Origin: Podocnemis expansa
Lineage: Eukaryota > Chordata > Testudines > Podocnemididae
DNA: 64,000 nt
Assembly: GCA_007922195.1 (NCBI GenBank)
Contig: ML682090.1
Location: 2,530,421-2,594,420, forward strand
Reading direction: 5' to 3'
Below are positions 14,101 to 23,400 of the stretch, piece by piece. Below the pieces are notes generated by a model. It worked only from the letters and a program-made list of their open reading frames with translations. It had not been told where the DNA came from and ran no database searches. Positions within the stretch are counted from its first letter, which is position 1. Each line of letters starts with the position of its first letter. The position numbers and the translations under genes are program-made.

Positions 14101-14240
14101 TTTTCCTGACCCGGTCCTGGTTTTTTTCTCCCCAGACTGCCATCCTCCTCCTCCGTATTGATGACATTGTTTCGGGCCATAAGAAAAAGGGTGGTGATCA
14201 AAGCAGATCAACTGGAGCTCCAGATGCAGCCCAGGAGTAA
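2051..14240 (+). CDS. CCT3: CCT3, T-complex protein 1 subunit gamma (5'-incomplete gene)
   Basis: Gamma subunit of the hetero-oligomeric cytosolic chaperonin TRiC/CCT, which uses ATP to fold actin, tubulin and other proteins. Twelve coding exons join in frame to 514 codons plus TAA: 2051-2101, 2195-2257, 4482-4578, 5564-5681, 6117-6303, 8022-8171, 8593-8725, 10028-10109, 10407-10587, 12323-12568, 13093-13224, 14136-14240. The product aligns from about residue 32 to the end of the 545-aa human protein with few differences, so only ~31 N-terminal residues are missing and must lie before base 1. Visible group II chaperonin signatures are TNDGNAIL, GDGTTS and the VPGGG loop. All introns are GT-AG except the first, which has a GC donor. 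No frameshift or in-frame stop was seen. Identification rests on family knowledge and near-identity over every exon. Confidence 0.98.
2195..2257 (+). CDS. CCT3: CCT3 exon encoding residues ~49-69
   Basis: 21 codons, from MLLDPMGG to TNDGNAILRE. This is the conserved nucleotide-pocket segment of group II chaperonins. The acceptor is CCAATGTAG and the donor GTGAGT. The preceding intron is only 93 nt. Confidence 0.96.
4482..4578 (+). CDS. CCT3: CCT3 exon encoding residues ~70-101
   Basis: Starts IQVQHPAAKSM and contains the ATP-binding GDGTTS motif (about residues 92-97). It ends one base into the next codon (phase 1), giving Ala across the junction. The donor is GTGAGG. Confidence 0.96.
5564..5681 (+). 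CDS. CCT3: CCT3 exon encoding residues ~102-141
   Basis: Encodes the segment from GEMLAVAEHFLEQQMHPTV to LNKI, leading from the equatorial into the intermediate domain. The acceptor is TTTTCATTTAG and the donor GTGAGC; it ends in phase 2. Confidence 0.96.
6117..6303 (+). CDS. CCT3: CCT3 exon encoding residues ~141-203
   Basis: Encodes the segment from PVDVNNREMMLKII to EIDIKNYAKVEK. The acceptor follows CTTTGCTCTAG and the donor is GTAGGC. It is more diverged from mammals than its neighbours, as expected for intermediate-domain surface. Confidence 0.95.
8022..8171 (+). CDS. CCT3: CCT3 exon encoding residues ~204-253
   Basis: Exactly 50 codons, from IPGGIIEDSCVLRG to SLEYKKGESQ, in the apical (substrate-binding) domain. 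The donor is GTATGG. Phase 0 at both ends. Confidence 0.97.
8593..8725 (+). CDS. CCT3: CCT3 exon encoding residues ~254-297
   Basis: Encodes the segment from TDIEITREEDFARILQMEEEY to LVITEKGIS, in the apical domain. It ends one base into an Asp codon completed by the next exon. The donor is GTAATA. Confidence 0.96.
9411..9928. mobile_element. Non-autonomous hAT element (518 bp) in a CCT3 intron
   Basis: Termini CAGGGGTTCCCAACC and GGTTGGGAGCCACTG with perfect 8-bp duplications CTGTAGAC (9403-9410, 9929-9936). A poly-C tract lies at about 9473-9488. Confidence 0.88.
10028..10109 (+). CDS. CCT3: CCT3 exon encoding residues ~298-324
   Basis: Encodes LAQHYLMRANITAIRRVRK and TDNNRIA, essentially identical to the mammalian protein. 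It ends in phase 2 and the donor is GTGAAC. Confidence 0.97.
10407..10587 (+). CDS. CCT3: CCT3 exon encoding residues ~325-385
   Basis: Encodes the segment from ACGARIVSRPDEL through FTFITDCKDPKACTILLRG to KEILA. It closes the apical domain and returns to the intermediate domain. The donor is GTAAGT, phase 0. Confidence 0.97.
11393..12135. mobile_element. hAT-like element (743 bp) in a CCT3 intron
   Basis: Termini CAGGGGTGTCAAGCTCATG and GAGTTTGACACCCTTG are inverted repeats. The target duplication is no longer clear. Several CAGTCAGT-type short repeats lie inside. Confidence 0.65.
12323..12568 (+). CDS. CCT3: CCT3 exon encoding residues ~386-467
   Basis: 82 codons, from EVERNLQDAMQVCRN to STIRVLTSLR, including the nucleotide-binding LVPGGGAAEM loop. 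It begins the C-terminal equatorial half. The donor is GTAAGG. Confidence 0.97.
13093..13224 (+). CDS. CCT3: CCT3 exon encoding residues ~468-511
   Basis: 44 codons, from AKHTQEGSQTWGVNGETG to LQTYKTAVE, equatorial domain. The acceptor is TTTGTTACAG and the donor GTAAGG. Confidence 0.97.
14136..14240 (+). CDS. CCT3: CCT3 terminal exon (residues ~512-545) with stop
   Basis: Encodes TAILLLRIDDIVSGHKKK and a short polar tail ending AAQE, then TAA at 14238-14240. The acceptor is preceded by a long T/C tract. Confidence 0.97.
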   Translation, partial: TAILLLRIDDIVSGHKKKGGDQSRSTGAPDAAQE

Positions 14241-14520
14241 AAGAAGATTGAGAAACCATGCACCTTGAACTACAGTGCGGAAACAGCCTGGCAAAATGAC
14301 AGCTGCATTTCCTCTGCCTGAGACGGGGCCAGGGCACAGTCCGAGTATTGAGTATTAGTTTGTCTGAAATCAGTGGGTGGGAGGGAAGGAACATGACTAT
14401 GGGGAACAGGCTGGTGTCATGTGTGCCCCTCTCTCTTGTTTAGAGACACTGACACTTAATTTAAGTATATACTATAACTTCTCTGCTGTTTGCTTCAACA
14501 ATAAAACACGTGAAGTTCTG
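14241..14520 (+). promoter_or_regulatory. CCT3: CCT3 3'UTR with AATAAA poly(A) signal
   Basis: About 280 nt follow the stop codon. AATAAA lies at 14500-14505, and a GT-rich tract (TTGTGTCTGTGTCT) starts about 25 nt downstream, the usual layout for cleavage near 14520. The cleavage point is inferred. Confidence 0.8.
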
Positions 14521-15911
14521 TTCAGTCCCTTGTGTCTGTGTCTAACACAGCTTGCTAGCCCGGAGCCGCAAGGGGAAAAGTTCTGTTCACAGTTTCCAGA
14601 GTTGGGGACAAGTGATGCCAGACAGGCCTCTTCCAGAAATCCAGTGTCTCATCCCTTACCGTGGACGTCTTCCTAATGTGCCAGTCTGCTGGAATGTGCC
14701 ACTATGCTGTTTGTTAGGCATTTTAAAATGTCTGATACTAGCACCCATGATTGAAACCATGCAAATGCTGTCCTGATAAAGGGATAAATCCCCTGTTGTG
14801 GTGGGGCTGAGGGGAAGAGGTGGGGCTTGGGGGTTCCTTTAGGCTTGGAAGCTCTAATATCTATTGTGTCTCCCTCCACCACTGGAAAGGATCTGAAAGA
14901 AGCACTATTCTGTATGGTGTTAACAAGCACCAACGAGGGCATCCTGTCTGTTTCAAAACCACCACTGACCATGGCTCCTGTGTTGGCAATTCAGAGGCCA
15001 TGTAGACTGAATTTTGTGCTCTCTGAGGCTGGGGTTCATTGCAGGAGGGCAAGGAATTTGAGTTGCTCTTATCTAGCCTTGGTTTGATCTCCCAAGCTGC
15101 CCAGTTCCCCTGTGTTTGGTTAAATCCTGTGTCACTCTGTTCATCTAAGTGGTAGACCTTTTGATAGTTAGTGGGCCATGGGCACTAATCTAAGTAAGCT
15201 GGCATCTTTCACTGGCACTAAATACAATCTAAAAAATTAAGGTTAGAATTTGGGTGCCCCATGTCCTCTAATTCCCTATGGCATTTGTGAAAATCGCAGC
15301 CCAGATGTATCTCCCCCACCTGCACAAAAAAGGTGTTGAAATGAAGTTAGGACTGAGAATAAATATCAGGATAAATGATCTTACAAGGATGTTGTACTTT
15401 GCCTAAAACCAAACATTATAAACCTAGGAAGTTGAGGCTTAATGTTAAACTTAAATCTGAACATTTTATATTAAAGACATCCAAATAACCTTAACTCTGC
15501 CCTGCTGCAACCCTCTGCAGTAACTACTGTTAGGACTGTTTATGTTCCTAGTTTAAGTTGAAGGCACGCTTCATGTATTCATTCCTGGTGTCATTATAGG
15601 GCAGTGTTATGATTGTTTGGGTGGCTTAATGGAGTGCTTTGGTATCTTCTAACATATTTAGATTTGTCCTTTGGCTTCACAGGGCATAAGTAACTCCATG
15701 GTGAGATGCTGACACACATAAGGAAAACTGCCCCTCAGCTTCCACACTTCTATCACTTCATTTCCTAAGACTAGTTTCTAGTGGTGCCGGCTGAATATCT
15801 TTGAGCTGGGTGATTGTTCCACTAGTGGACCCTGCAACGTGAGCACTAGCTCTTGGCTATTGATATGGGGCTAAGGCTAATTGCTAGAATTAAGTCTGCT
15901 TTGTCTGAATG

Positions 15912-16026
15912 TTTCCAAAGGGATAGCCGTGTTAGTCTAGTCCAGTAAAAAAACAACAAGCAGTTGTGTGGCACTTTAAGACTAACAGATTTATCTTAAA
16001 GTGCCACACAACTGCTTGTTGTTTTT
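15912..16026 (+). mobile_element. Fold-back retroelement fragment with an 11-bp TSD and 34-bp perfect hairpin arms
   Basis: Starts TTTCCAAAGGGATAGCCGTG. Arms 15947-15980 and 15995-16028 are perfectly complementary around a 14-nt loop. TTGTCTGAATG occurs at 15901-15911 and 16027-16037 as a target duplication. It belongs to the GGGGCAGCC...GTTAGTC family found throughout the window. Confidence 0.8.
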
Positions 16027-17747
16027 TTGTCTGAATGGTTGAGGTAGGAGCTATTCAAGATTTGGGAGCTCCTCCCACTTGCACTAAAATGGATTAGTGC
16101 AAAGGGAATTAATTACCTGACACCAAGTAAATAATTAACAAAGTTGATCTCTGCTACTCCAAGCTTTAAACAGCCACCTAAGGTTGGAGCTTTTATTTTA
16201 ATAAGTCAATGTTTCTGCCTGTGTGGTACTAATGCAAATTCATCAGTGTGAAGGGAGGGGACCTAGCTGGTAGAGCAAAGGACTCCTGAGCTTCCTAGCT
16301 TTACCATCGACTTGTGACCTTGGGCAAGTAACCACGTTTCTGCTCAGTTTCTCCATGGAGTAACCCACCACGATAGAGGTACTGAGGCTTAATATATTGC
16401 ATGAAATGTGCTCTGAAATCCTCCAGTAGGAGGAGCTGAGTGTATTATAACAAAGATGCAATTCACAGGCAGGATTAAGTGTCCCATGCTAGTGACCACA
16501 TCACTGCAAATATGCAGCTCCAAAGCCAGCAGTAGATGAGCTAGGCTTCACTGCTCCTATGAGCCACATCCTGGTATACTCACTGTACTTTGTTCCCATG
16601 CCATGGTTGTGATCTGTGCCTCTTCCTCATTACCCACAGTTTACAGGGCCTCTGGAAATGATTTTCTAATCCGTCTTTCCTGTTGGCATGAGTGGATGTG
16701 TGCGTGTGTTTAATTTTTGCTGAATGGTTTACTTAATTACAGGCAACCTGATGATTGGGGGTGAGGGGGGTTGCCGTGCTTGATCAGCTACCATGTTTAG
16801 AGTATGAATCTGTTGCTGGATCATATTTTGCCAATACAAATGTCTGTAGAGCAGATGGAAGTTGATGTTGGATTACTGCAGTCCCAGCTTTAAGGATTTG
16901 ATATACACCTCTAAACTGCAGAAGGGTCCAGAATATTCCAGGTAGATTTCCTAGCTGCAAGAAGCTAAGCAACAATCCCCCCACTATTTATCCCATTGCG
17001 TGCATCCTGTCTATTTCTGAATCCAATTCACATTGCTCCCAGGGCTTGCTCCACCCAGAGCTTTCTAACTTTTCTCTCTCCTACTGATCTCAAATACACC
17101 TCACACCTTTGGTCCTCCCCTTTGCACAGCTGTGGGTGCTTTTGTGCTTCCCCATTAATGTCTCTTCTTTCTGAGACTGTCACCCTTTCTTTTTTTAAAT
17201 TTCACCTTAAAACCTTCCTTTCTGCTTAGTTTCTGGGCAGCAAGTGTTACTGGATGCTTGAAACATGTTGAGAGAAGAGGAGTTGTATTGTCTGAACTCT
17301 TACATACATGCATACTATCTCCCACCCCCCTTTGGGCCAGAGGCACAAGATCAACATTAAAGGCAGGCATGGGAGAGGTGGCTGCTCAGGCTAGAAGGGT
17401 CATCTTTAAGACTAGAAGGGGCCTTTATGATCATCTAGTCTGGCCTCCCTCAAATCCTAGGACTGCATTAGCCTTTTTCACAACTGCATCATAGTGGTGG
17501 ATGGGCAAACTATATGGCTCATCTGAGCCTTTCATTAGGCCGTCCAGCTTGGTCTGGCCAGATCAAGGCAGCTGCTTTCCTTCAGGTCTGCCCCTTCCCC
17601 TGCCCCACTCATCATGTGGACCCAGCATTTCACTGATATGCTGCTCCTGGTCCTGACCACAAGCAGTGCAATGCAGTGGCTGCTCCCCTCCTCCTCCCCT
17701 TCCGCAATGTCCCCTTCCCCTTGTATAGCCTGCCATACAATTTCAAT

Positions 17748-17942
17748 TTAAGATGGGGTCCTCATGCCAAAAATTTTGTCACCCTTGCATTGGTGGCTTA
17801 TTGTCATTCTGTGACCAACCAGCACATCCAGGTCTTTCCCCTTCTCTGTTGCTTCCAACTGATAAATCCCCAGTTTGTAGCAAAAACTCTTGCTGTTAGT
17901 CCTTAAGTGTGAGACCTTGCACTTTGAAATATTACATTTCAT
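17748..17942 (-). mobile_element. CR1 LINE ORF2 fragment (after the RT domain)
   Basis: The minus-strand translation begins MKCNISKCKVSHLR and includes YKLGIYQLEATEKGKDLDVLV, matching the well-known CR1 segment MKFN..KCKVLHLG...LE....EKDLGVLVD. A truncated fossil. Confidence 0.75.
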
Positions 17943-19043
17943 CCCATTTCTATTACACCAGATTTCGAGGACATCCAGATCTGCTTAACTATATTTGAGG
18001 TGGCATCTGGGCCAAAGTTCCTGCAATTAGAACTTAAGTCTTTCCTGCATATGTTGCTTGGTGAACTAGGGCTGATGCTCAGATATTGTGGCGATGGTGA
18101 GTGCAATATAAGAACCTCCCTAGACTAGAGCAGATGTTAAATTGCACCCATGTAACTAGTATTTTAATAAAAGAATTAGTTAAACCAATACAATCTCTCA
18201 TGTGGATGCACTTATGGTAAATCAGTATACAGCTCAATAATAGCAGTTTAGCTTGTCACAGTTTCAGTTACATTGGGCCCACTTCTGTGTACAGACAATA
18301 TTGTGTTATCCATGCATGAAGCTGTACAGAATTCACAATGCTCTCCCATTAAGAAGCTGATCTGTGGAGAGTCCTTTGCTGTTATGCCTCCTTGACAACA
18401 GATAGGCAGTTGATGGGCTGACTGAAACCACTGAGCACTGCTCTGCCATTGTTTCTTTGCACTCCCCTGTCTGGCTGGGTTTACCTGGTTTCTGTTGCCT
18501 GGTGCTTAGAATGTAAGTTCTTTGGTGCAAGAACCATCTTTTTATTCTGTGTTTGTTCAGCACTTTGCACCATGGGGGGTCTGCTCCGTGGCTGAGACTC
18601 CAAGGTATTGCTGTAATGTAAATAATGTACAACAGTAAGTCATGATAATGCAAGACTATTAAAAAGGGAGATGTGTGGAGCTATTGGAACAAAGTAAGTC
18701 CTCCATTTCCCCCCAAAGGTTGTGTAAATTGCTTCACAGCTCACCTTCTAGTTATGCTGCAGCTATTGAGTATCTGCCACTGACTCAGCTTTGAGCCCTA
18801 GGTGAGGGGTTTGAATCTGCGTCCTGCTGTGAATTGGGTCTGAGCCGTGTTATTTTACAGTGTGGATGCAGACCTGAGTCAGGAGGTATGTGCAGCACCA
18901 TCTGGATGCAATAGCACAGCCAAGGGGCCCAGATTCAGTCTCTGGAGGCCCAGATTTACAAAGCACTGTGGATACTCAAACACAGGTTTGGAAACCTCAA
19001 ATCCAACAGGTCCCCAGACCCAGAATGACAGCGCTGGGTAGAC

Positions 19044-19513
19044 CAGTGTTTCCCAACCAGTGTGCCATGGCACACAGGTGTGCTGTCAGGCAGGGGTATT
19101 GCTGGTGCTGGGCACACAGGGCCCGTGCCCCGAATCCCAGCACCAGTGCCCGGGGTCTGGCAGGGCCCCACCTCTCCCAGTCTCTGGCCTGATTGGGCCA
19201 GAGATCCGGGGCCCAGCTGCCCACAGCTGTGGCTGCTGCTCCTGGCCCTGGCCCTGGCCAGGGGTGTGGCCTCCATGTAGGGGGCAGGGCCTGGGCCAGT
19301 GCCCCTGGGTCCTTTTCTGGGGCAGCGACGCTCCTGACATCCGGTCAGAGCAGGTATGCCACAAAATGTTTTGGAAAACTACTCAAAGACCTCTGGATTG
19401 GCTCATTAGCTCATAATATTCATGAGTTTATTTGGAAACTATATGGTGGTGTGCCTCAAATTAATTAAAGGTAGGATGGTGTATCTGGGCAGAGAAAATT
19501 TTGGGAACCACTG
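19044..19513. mobile_element. hAT element, copy 1 of a tandem cluster (with extra GC-rich core)
   Basis: Termini CAGTGTTTCCCAACC and TTGGGAACCACTG, flanks GGGTAGAC/GTGTAAAC (6 of 8). It contains a ~250-bp GC-rich insert absent from copies 2 and 3. Confidence 0.8.
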
Positions 19514-19539
19514 GTGTAAACACCTCTGTAGGCCTATAT

Positions 19540-19854
19540 CAGTGTTTCCCAACCGGTGTGCTGTCAGGTCTGAGCAGGCGTGCCACAAAATTTTTTGAAA
19601 AACAACTCAAACAGCTCTGGATTGGCTCATTGGCTCATGAATATTCATTGTCAAGTTCCAAAGGGGCAGCCCTCTTAGTCTAGTAAATCAAAAAAAAAAG
19701 CAAGGAGTCTTGTGGCACTTAAAGACTAACAGATTTATTTATTGCATGAGCTTTCATGGGAGAATATCCCACCTCCTCACTATATGATGGTGTGCCTCAA
19801 ATTAATTAAAGGTAGCAAGGTGTGCCTGGGCAGAGAAAATCTTGGGAACCGCTG
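19540..19854. mobile_element. hAT element, copy 2 of the tandem cluster, with nested insertion
   Basis: Same family as 19044-19513 (CAGTGTTTCCCAACC ... GGGAACCGCTG). It is interrupted by a fold-back family member at 19658-19780. Confidence 0.78.
19658..19780 (+). mobile_element. Fold-back/hammerhead-like family member nested in hAT copy 2
   Basis: CCAAAGGGGCAGCCCTCTTAG through the GACTAACAG...TTGCATGAGC core to TCCCACCTCC. It splits the hAT, so it is the younger insertion. Confidence 0.75.
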
Positions 19855-19880
19855 GTATAGACACCTGTATAGGCCTAGAT

Positions 19881-20078
19881 CAGTGTTTCCCAATCACTGT
19901 GCCATGCCACACAGGTGCACCATTAGGTCTGAGCAGGCATGCCACAAAATTTTTTGAAAAAATTACTCAAACAGTTCTGGATTGGCTCATGAATATTCAG
20001 GAGTTCATTTGGAAACGATCTGATGGTGTGCCTCAGATTAATTAAAGGTTGCAAGGTGTGCCACAACAGGGAAAATGT
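19881..20078. mobile_element. hAT element, copy 3 of the tandem cluster (3' end decayed)
   Basis: Starts CAGTGTTTCCCAATC and shares GGCATGCCACAAAATTTTTT with copies 1 and 2. The right terminus is degraded near GGGAAAATGTTAGCC. Confidence 0.7.
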
Positions 20079-20154
20079 TAGCCTAGCTCTTGACAGGCAT
20101 TCTGCACCACCAGTGGGTGAAGGAGGATTCCCTAATACTTTGGGATGACAGTGG

Positions 20155-20349
20155 GCCAATAAACTCCAGGCTATAAATATTACGTCATCAATTGGCCTGA
20201 CTCGCCCCGCCCCCTTCCCTTCTGTCCCTCCCTGCCTGCCCTCGCCTCTTTTTCAGGTTGCGGCTCCTTTAAGAGAGGAACGTTCTGCCTTTTTAAGGCG
20301 GGATCAGCTGAGCGCACGTGAGTGGGGGAATTGCAACATAGGGACAGAG
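20155..20349 (+). promoter_or_regulatory. GLMP: GLMP promoter and 5'UTR
   Basis: Compact, locally GC-rich stretch immediately before the GLMP start codon. In order it shows CCAAT (about 20155), a TATAAAT string (20172-20178), TACGTCA resembling a CRE/ATF site (20181-20187), ATTGG as an inverted CCAAT box (20191-20195), a CCCCGCCCC GC box (20205-20213) and a CACGTG E-box (20315-20320) 30 bp before the ATG. CACGTG is the core of the CLEAR/TFEB element known from many lysosomal genes. The motifs are visible; their function is inference. Confidence 0.6.
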
Positions 20350-20442
20350 ATGCCGGGAGCGCGGGCCCTGTTGCTCCTGGGCCTCTGCCTGCTAGGGAGG
20401 GTGTCCTGGCTGCTGGCGGAGGCCGGGGGCTATCGGAGGCAG
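20350..20442 (+). CDS. GLMP: GLMP exon 1 (signal peptide)
   Basis: 31 codons starting [16 protein letters not shown], a typical cleavable signal sequence. The donor is GTGAGT and the junction is phase 0. Confidence 0.93.
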
Positions 20443-23400
20443 GTGAGTGGGGGGCACGGAGCAGCCTTCAGTGGCAGGGGAGGGCAGCTGGTGTCACAGT
20501 CTAGAGGCAGCAGTGAAAGGGGGAAAAGATCAGCCTGAAGCTACTTGCCCCCTTGCTGCTGCTCCCCTCTCGGCCTGTGTCAATTGGCAGGGGGCTCTGC
20601 AAAGAGCCAGGGCTGGAGGGGAGATTTAGACACAGGCTGGTGCCTGACTTTGTCCAGGATGGAGCTAAGGTGACAAGATGGATTTCTTTTCTTTGGTGGG
20701 TAGCTGATTGGATTCATTCAGTGAAATGTTTGCATTCCCCACCCCGCCTTTCCTGTGCTTTTCCCACTCTTCCAGCTTGCTTTCCCCCGATGTTGTTGCT
20801 GGGGCTTTTCCTTTCCCTGCAAGGGAGTGATCGCTCCACCCTGCGTTTCCAGCTCCGTGCCTTGCTTTTAAAACAAACAAACAACCAAAGAGGCCTGCAG
20901 CACTTAAAGACTAACCAATGTGTGTATCACATGAGGTTTTGTGGGAGAAAAGCGTCTGAGGAATGGGGATTTTCTCCCACCAAAGCTTGTGTGATAAAGA
21001 AATTGGTTAGTCTTTTAAGTGTCGCAGGAATAGGGTTATCAGATGCCAAAGTATGGGAGGGAGGACAGGAAAGTACAAAAAGGAGGATGTTGAAGGACAC
21101 ATGGAGAAAATGTAGTATTAGTGTAATATTCTGTTTTTAGGGGGCCCTGGAATGCTTCTCCTTAAAAAAAGGGTGTTTCAGGTCATTCCAGCATATTTTA
21201 ACCTCCTATAAGTAAAAAGCCAGACAAAATCATGCATTTTCAAAATGCCTGCTGGGTGGAGGACATGAAGGTAGAAAGGAGGATGTCTCCTCCTTTCGCC
21301 TGATATCTGGTAACCCTACACAGGACTCCTTGTTTGTTTCTTCTACTGAAGTAGACTATCACAGCTGCCCCTTTGGGCCTTGCTTTTAAGGATCTCTGCA
21401 GCAGACACCTAACAAGGGGGAAGAAGCTGCTCTGCATTGAGGAGGAAGGAAGAGTTTGTGGTGAAGTCAAGAGCAGGAGCTGGCTTTGTACCCATGCCCT
21501 GCTCCCACCTATGTTCCTTCCTTGCATTGCTGAGTGAAACAAACTAGAGGCCTGCTCCAAAGGGGCAGCCATGTTAGTCTAGTTCAGTAAAACAAACAAG
21601 GAGTTCTGTGGCATTTAAAGACTAACAAATGTATTTATTGCATGAGCTTCCTCCATCCTCAAAGCATCTGATGAAGTGGGATTTTCTCCCATGAAAGCTC
21701 ATGCAATAGATAAAGGAGTTCGGTGGCACTTTTAAAGGCTAACAAACTTACTTATTGCATGAGCTGAAGTACAGAGGACTGTTGCCAGGTGTTGCTTTCT
21801 TGCAGCTTTCAAACCCCCAGTCAAGAAGCTTGTAGAAGGGTGGGAGGGGGAAGCATCCCCCAGATGCCTAAGCTTGAATTTGGGCTCATGCATTCAGCTT
21901 GGAGACTTCCCATAGTCCCCATGTCTCTTTCTGCATGCTGGGGGCTTGCTATGGGGGACTGGGTGGTTCAGAACCCTGCTAAAAGCGTAGGTCTGTTTGG
22001 TGATAACTCATGGTCACCTTTGGCAGCCTGTTTCCATGTGAGTGGAACTGGATTTAGTTCCCAGTCTGCCCCTAGCGTTCTCACTAGGGAGTCTGTAGAG
22101 AGACAGTGGGGAGTGAATGGCGCAGGCAGACTTCTGTCTGCGCTGGGGGGTTTCAGCAGATCAACATGAGGGTGAGTGCTGGGGGAGCTTGTCCGGTCTG
22201 TGTTCTTGGGACTTGTTAGTTCCCATGTGTAGTTCATGAATAACTCCCCCACCCCCCAACAACAGTGGTTAGCTATCCTCAGCCCCCTTCTTCCAGGGCC
22301 CTCCTGGTTGTCATCCCCAGTCTGTGCTCCCAAGGAGACCTCTCCCTCAGTGACTCATGGGGGGATGACTATTATATCGAAAGTATGTTTTTCTCTAAAA
22401 TGCCCTTTCAAAACAGGAAGTGGAAATGCTGAGCTCGTTCATTTCCAAGCTTGTAGACTTCAGGCTAGGGGCTGTAAGGCTTCTGCACAGCTCTTGGACT
22501 CACTGGGTCTCCTTTTTGGTTAGATAAATCTTGGAAGATGAAAAACCTCCTAAGCTCAGCTACTCCTTGAAAGGGGTGATCTATTCATCCCCCTCGCCAA
22601 CAGCTTTCTGCGAAACTAAGGAAGTGTTTGTCTGGCCATAAGTGTGTTGGTTAGAGGGCTGACTTTTTTTTTTTTTAACCTTATTTTGTTTTTTACCAAT
22701 ATAGTTACACCAATACAACCTTCCCAGTATGGACAGTTATACTGGTATAAAGGTGCCTCATACTGGTCTGCCTTATTTTCCCTTCCCTTATGGGAATAGT
22801 TGTATATAATCACTTCTATACTAGCACACTGCCCCAGGGGTTAAAGTTATAATTTGGTGGGTCCCCCTCTCACACAGGTGGGCTCTCTTCCTGCACTCCA
22901 GCTACTGCCTCCAATATCCATTCCCTTGCCCCCAATACTCCCCCCCCCGCCCCCCGTGAGCTGGGCTGCCCCACTACTCACCAGCAGCGTGCTGGGAAAC
23001 TGCGACCTGCGGATGTGCAGGGGAGCCAAGCCCACCCCTGTCCCCTGCCTGCCAGAACACAGGGGAACGCAGTTCCAGGGCCTGCTATTTTTAGGGGCTC
23101 AGCATTCAGGCCTCTAAAAAAATAAAAAATGGTGCTGGAACCCTGCATTCTGGGGTCTGCATCTTTCAATGGTGGACCCCAGAATGCAGGGTTTCAGCAC
23201 CATTTTTTATTTGTAGGGGGCCTGGAACACTGATCCTCTAAAAATAGTGGGCTCCAGAATGGTATTCTGGGCTGTTCCAGCCCACTTTAACCCCTGCACT
23301 CCATCCCCCTAGTGAATTTGTTTAGCTTCAGCTGCCCTGGGGTAGATGAAGTGGTACAACTTGTCTTGTTCCAAAGGGTGTGGTAATTTGACTTCACCCT

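Larger units (their letters stand above)
14521..20154. other. CCT3-GLMP intergenic region
   Basis: No gene recognised. It contains a fold-back element (15912-16026), a MIR-like SINE (about 16250-16420), an L2/CR1-like tail encoding FFKFHLKTFLS (about 17000-17230), CR1 pieces (17400-17440, 17748-17942), an ancient amniote repeat (about 18500-18650) and a hAT cluster (19044-20080). Confidence 0.7.

Noticed and set aside
20553..21140. 195-codon plus-strand open frame in GLMP intron 1
   Set aside because: It spans a fold-back repeat, has no homolog I recognise and lies inside a clearly spliced intron.
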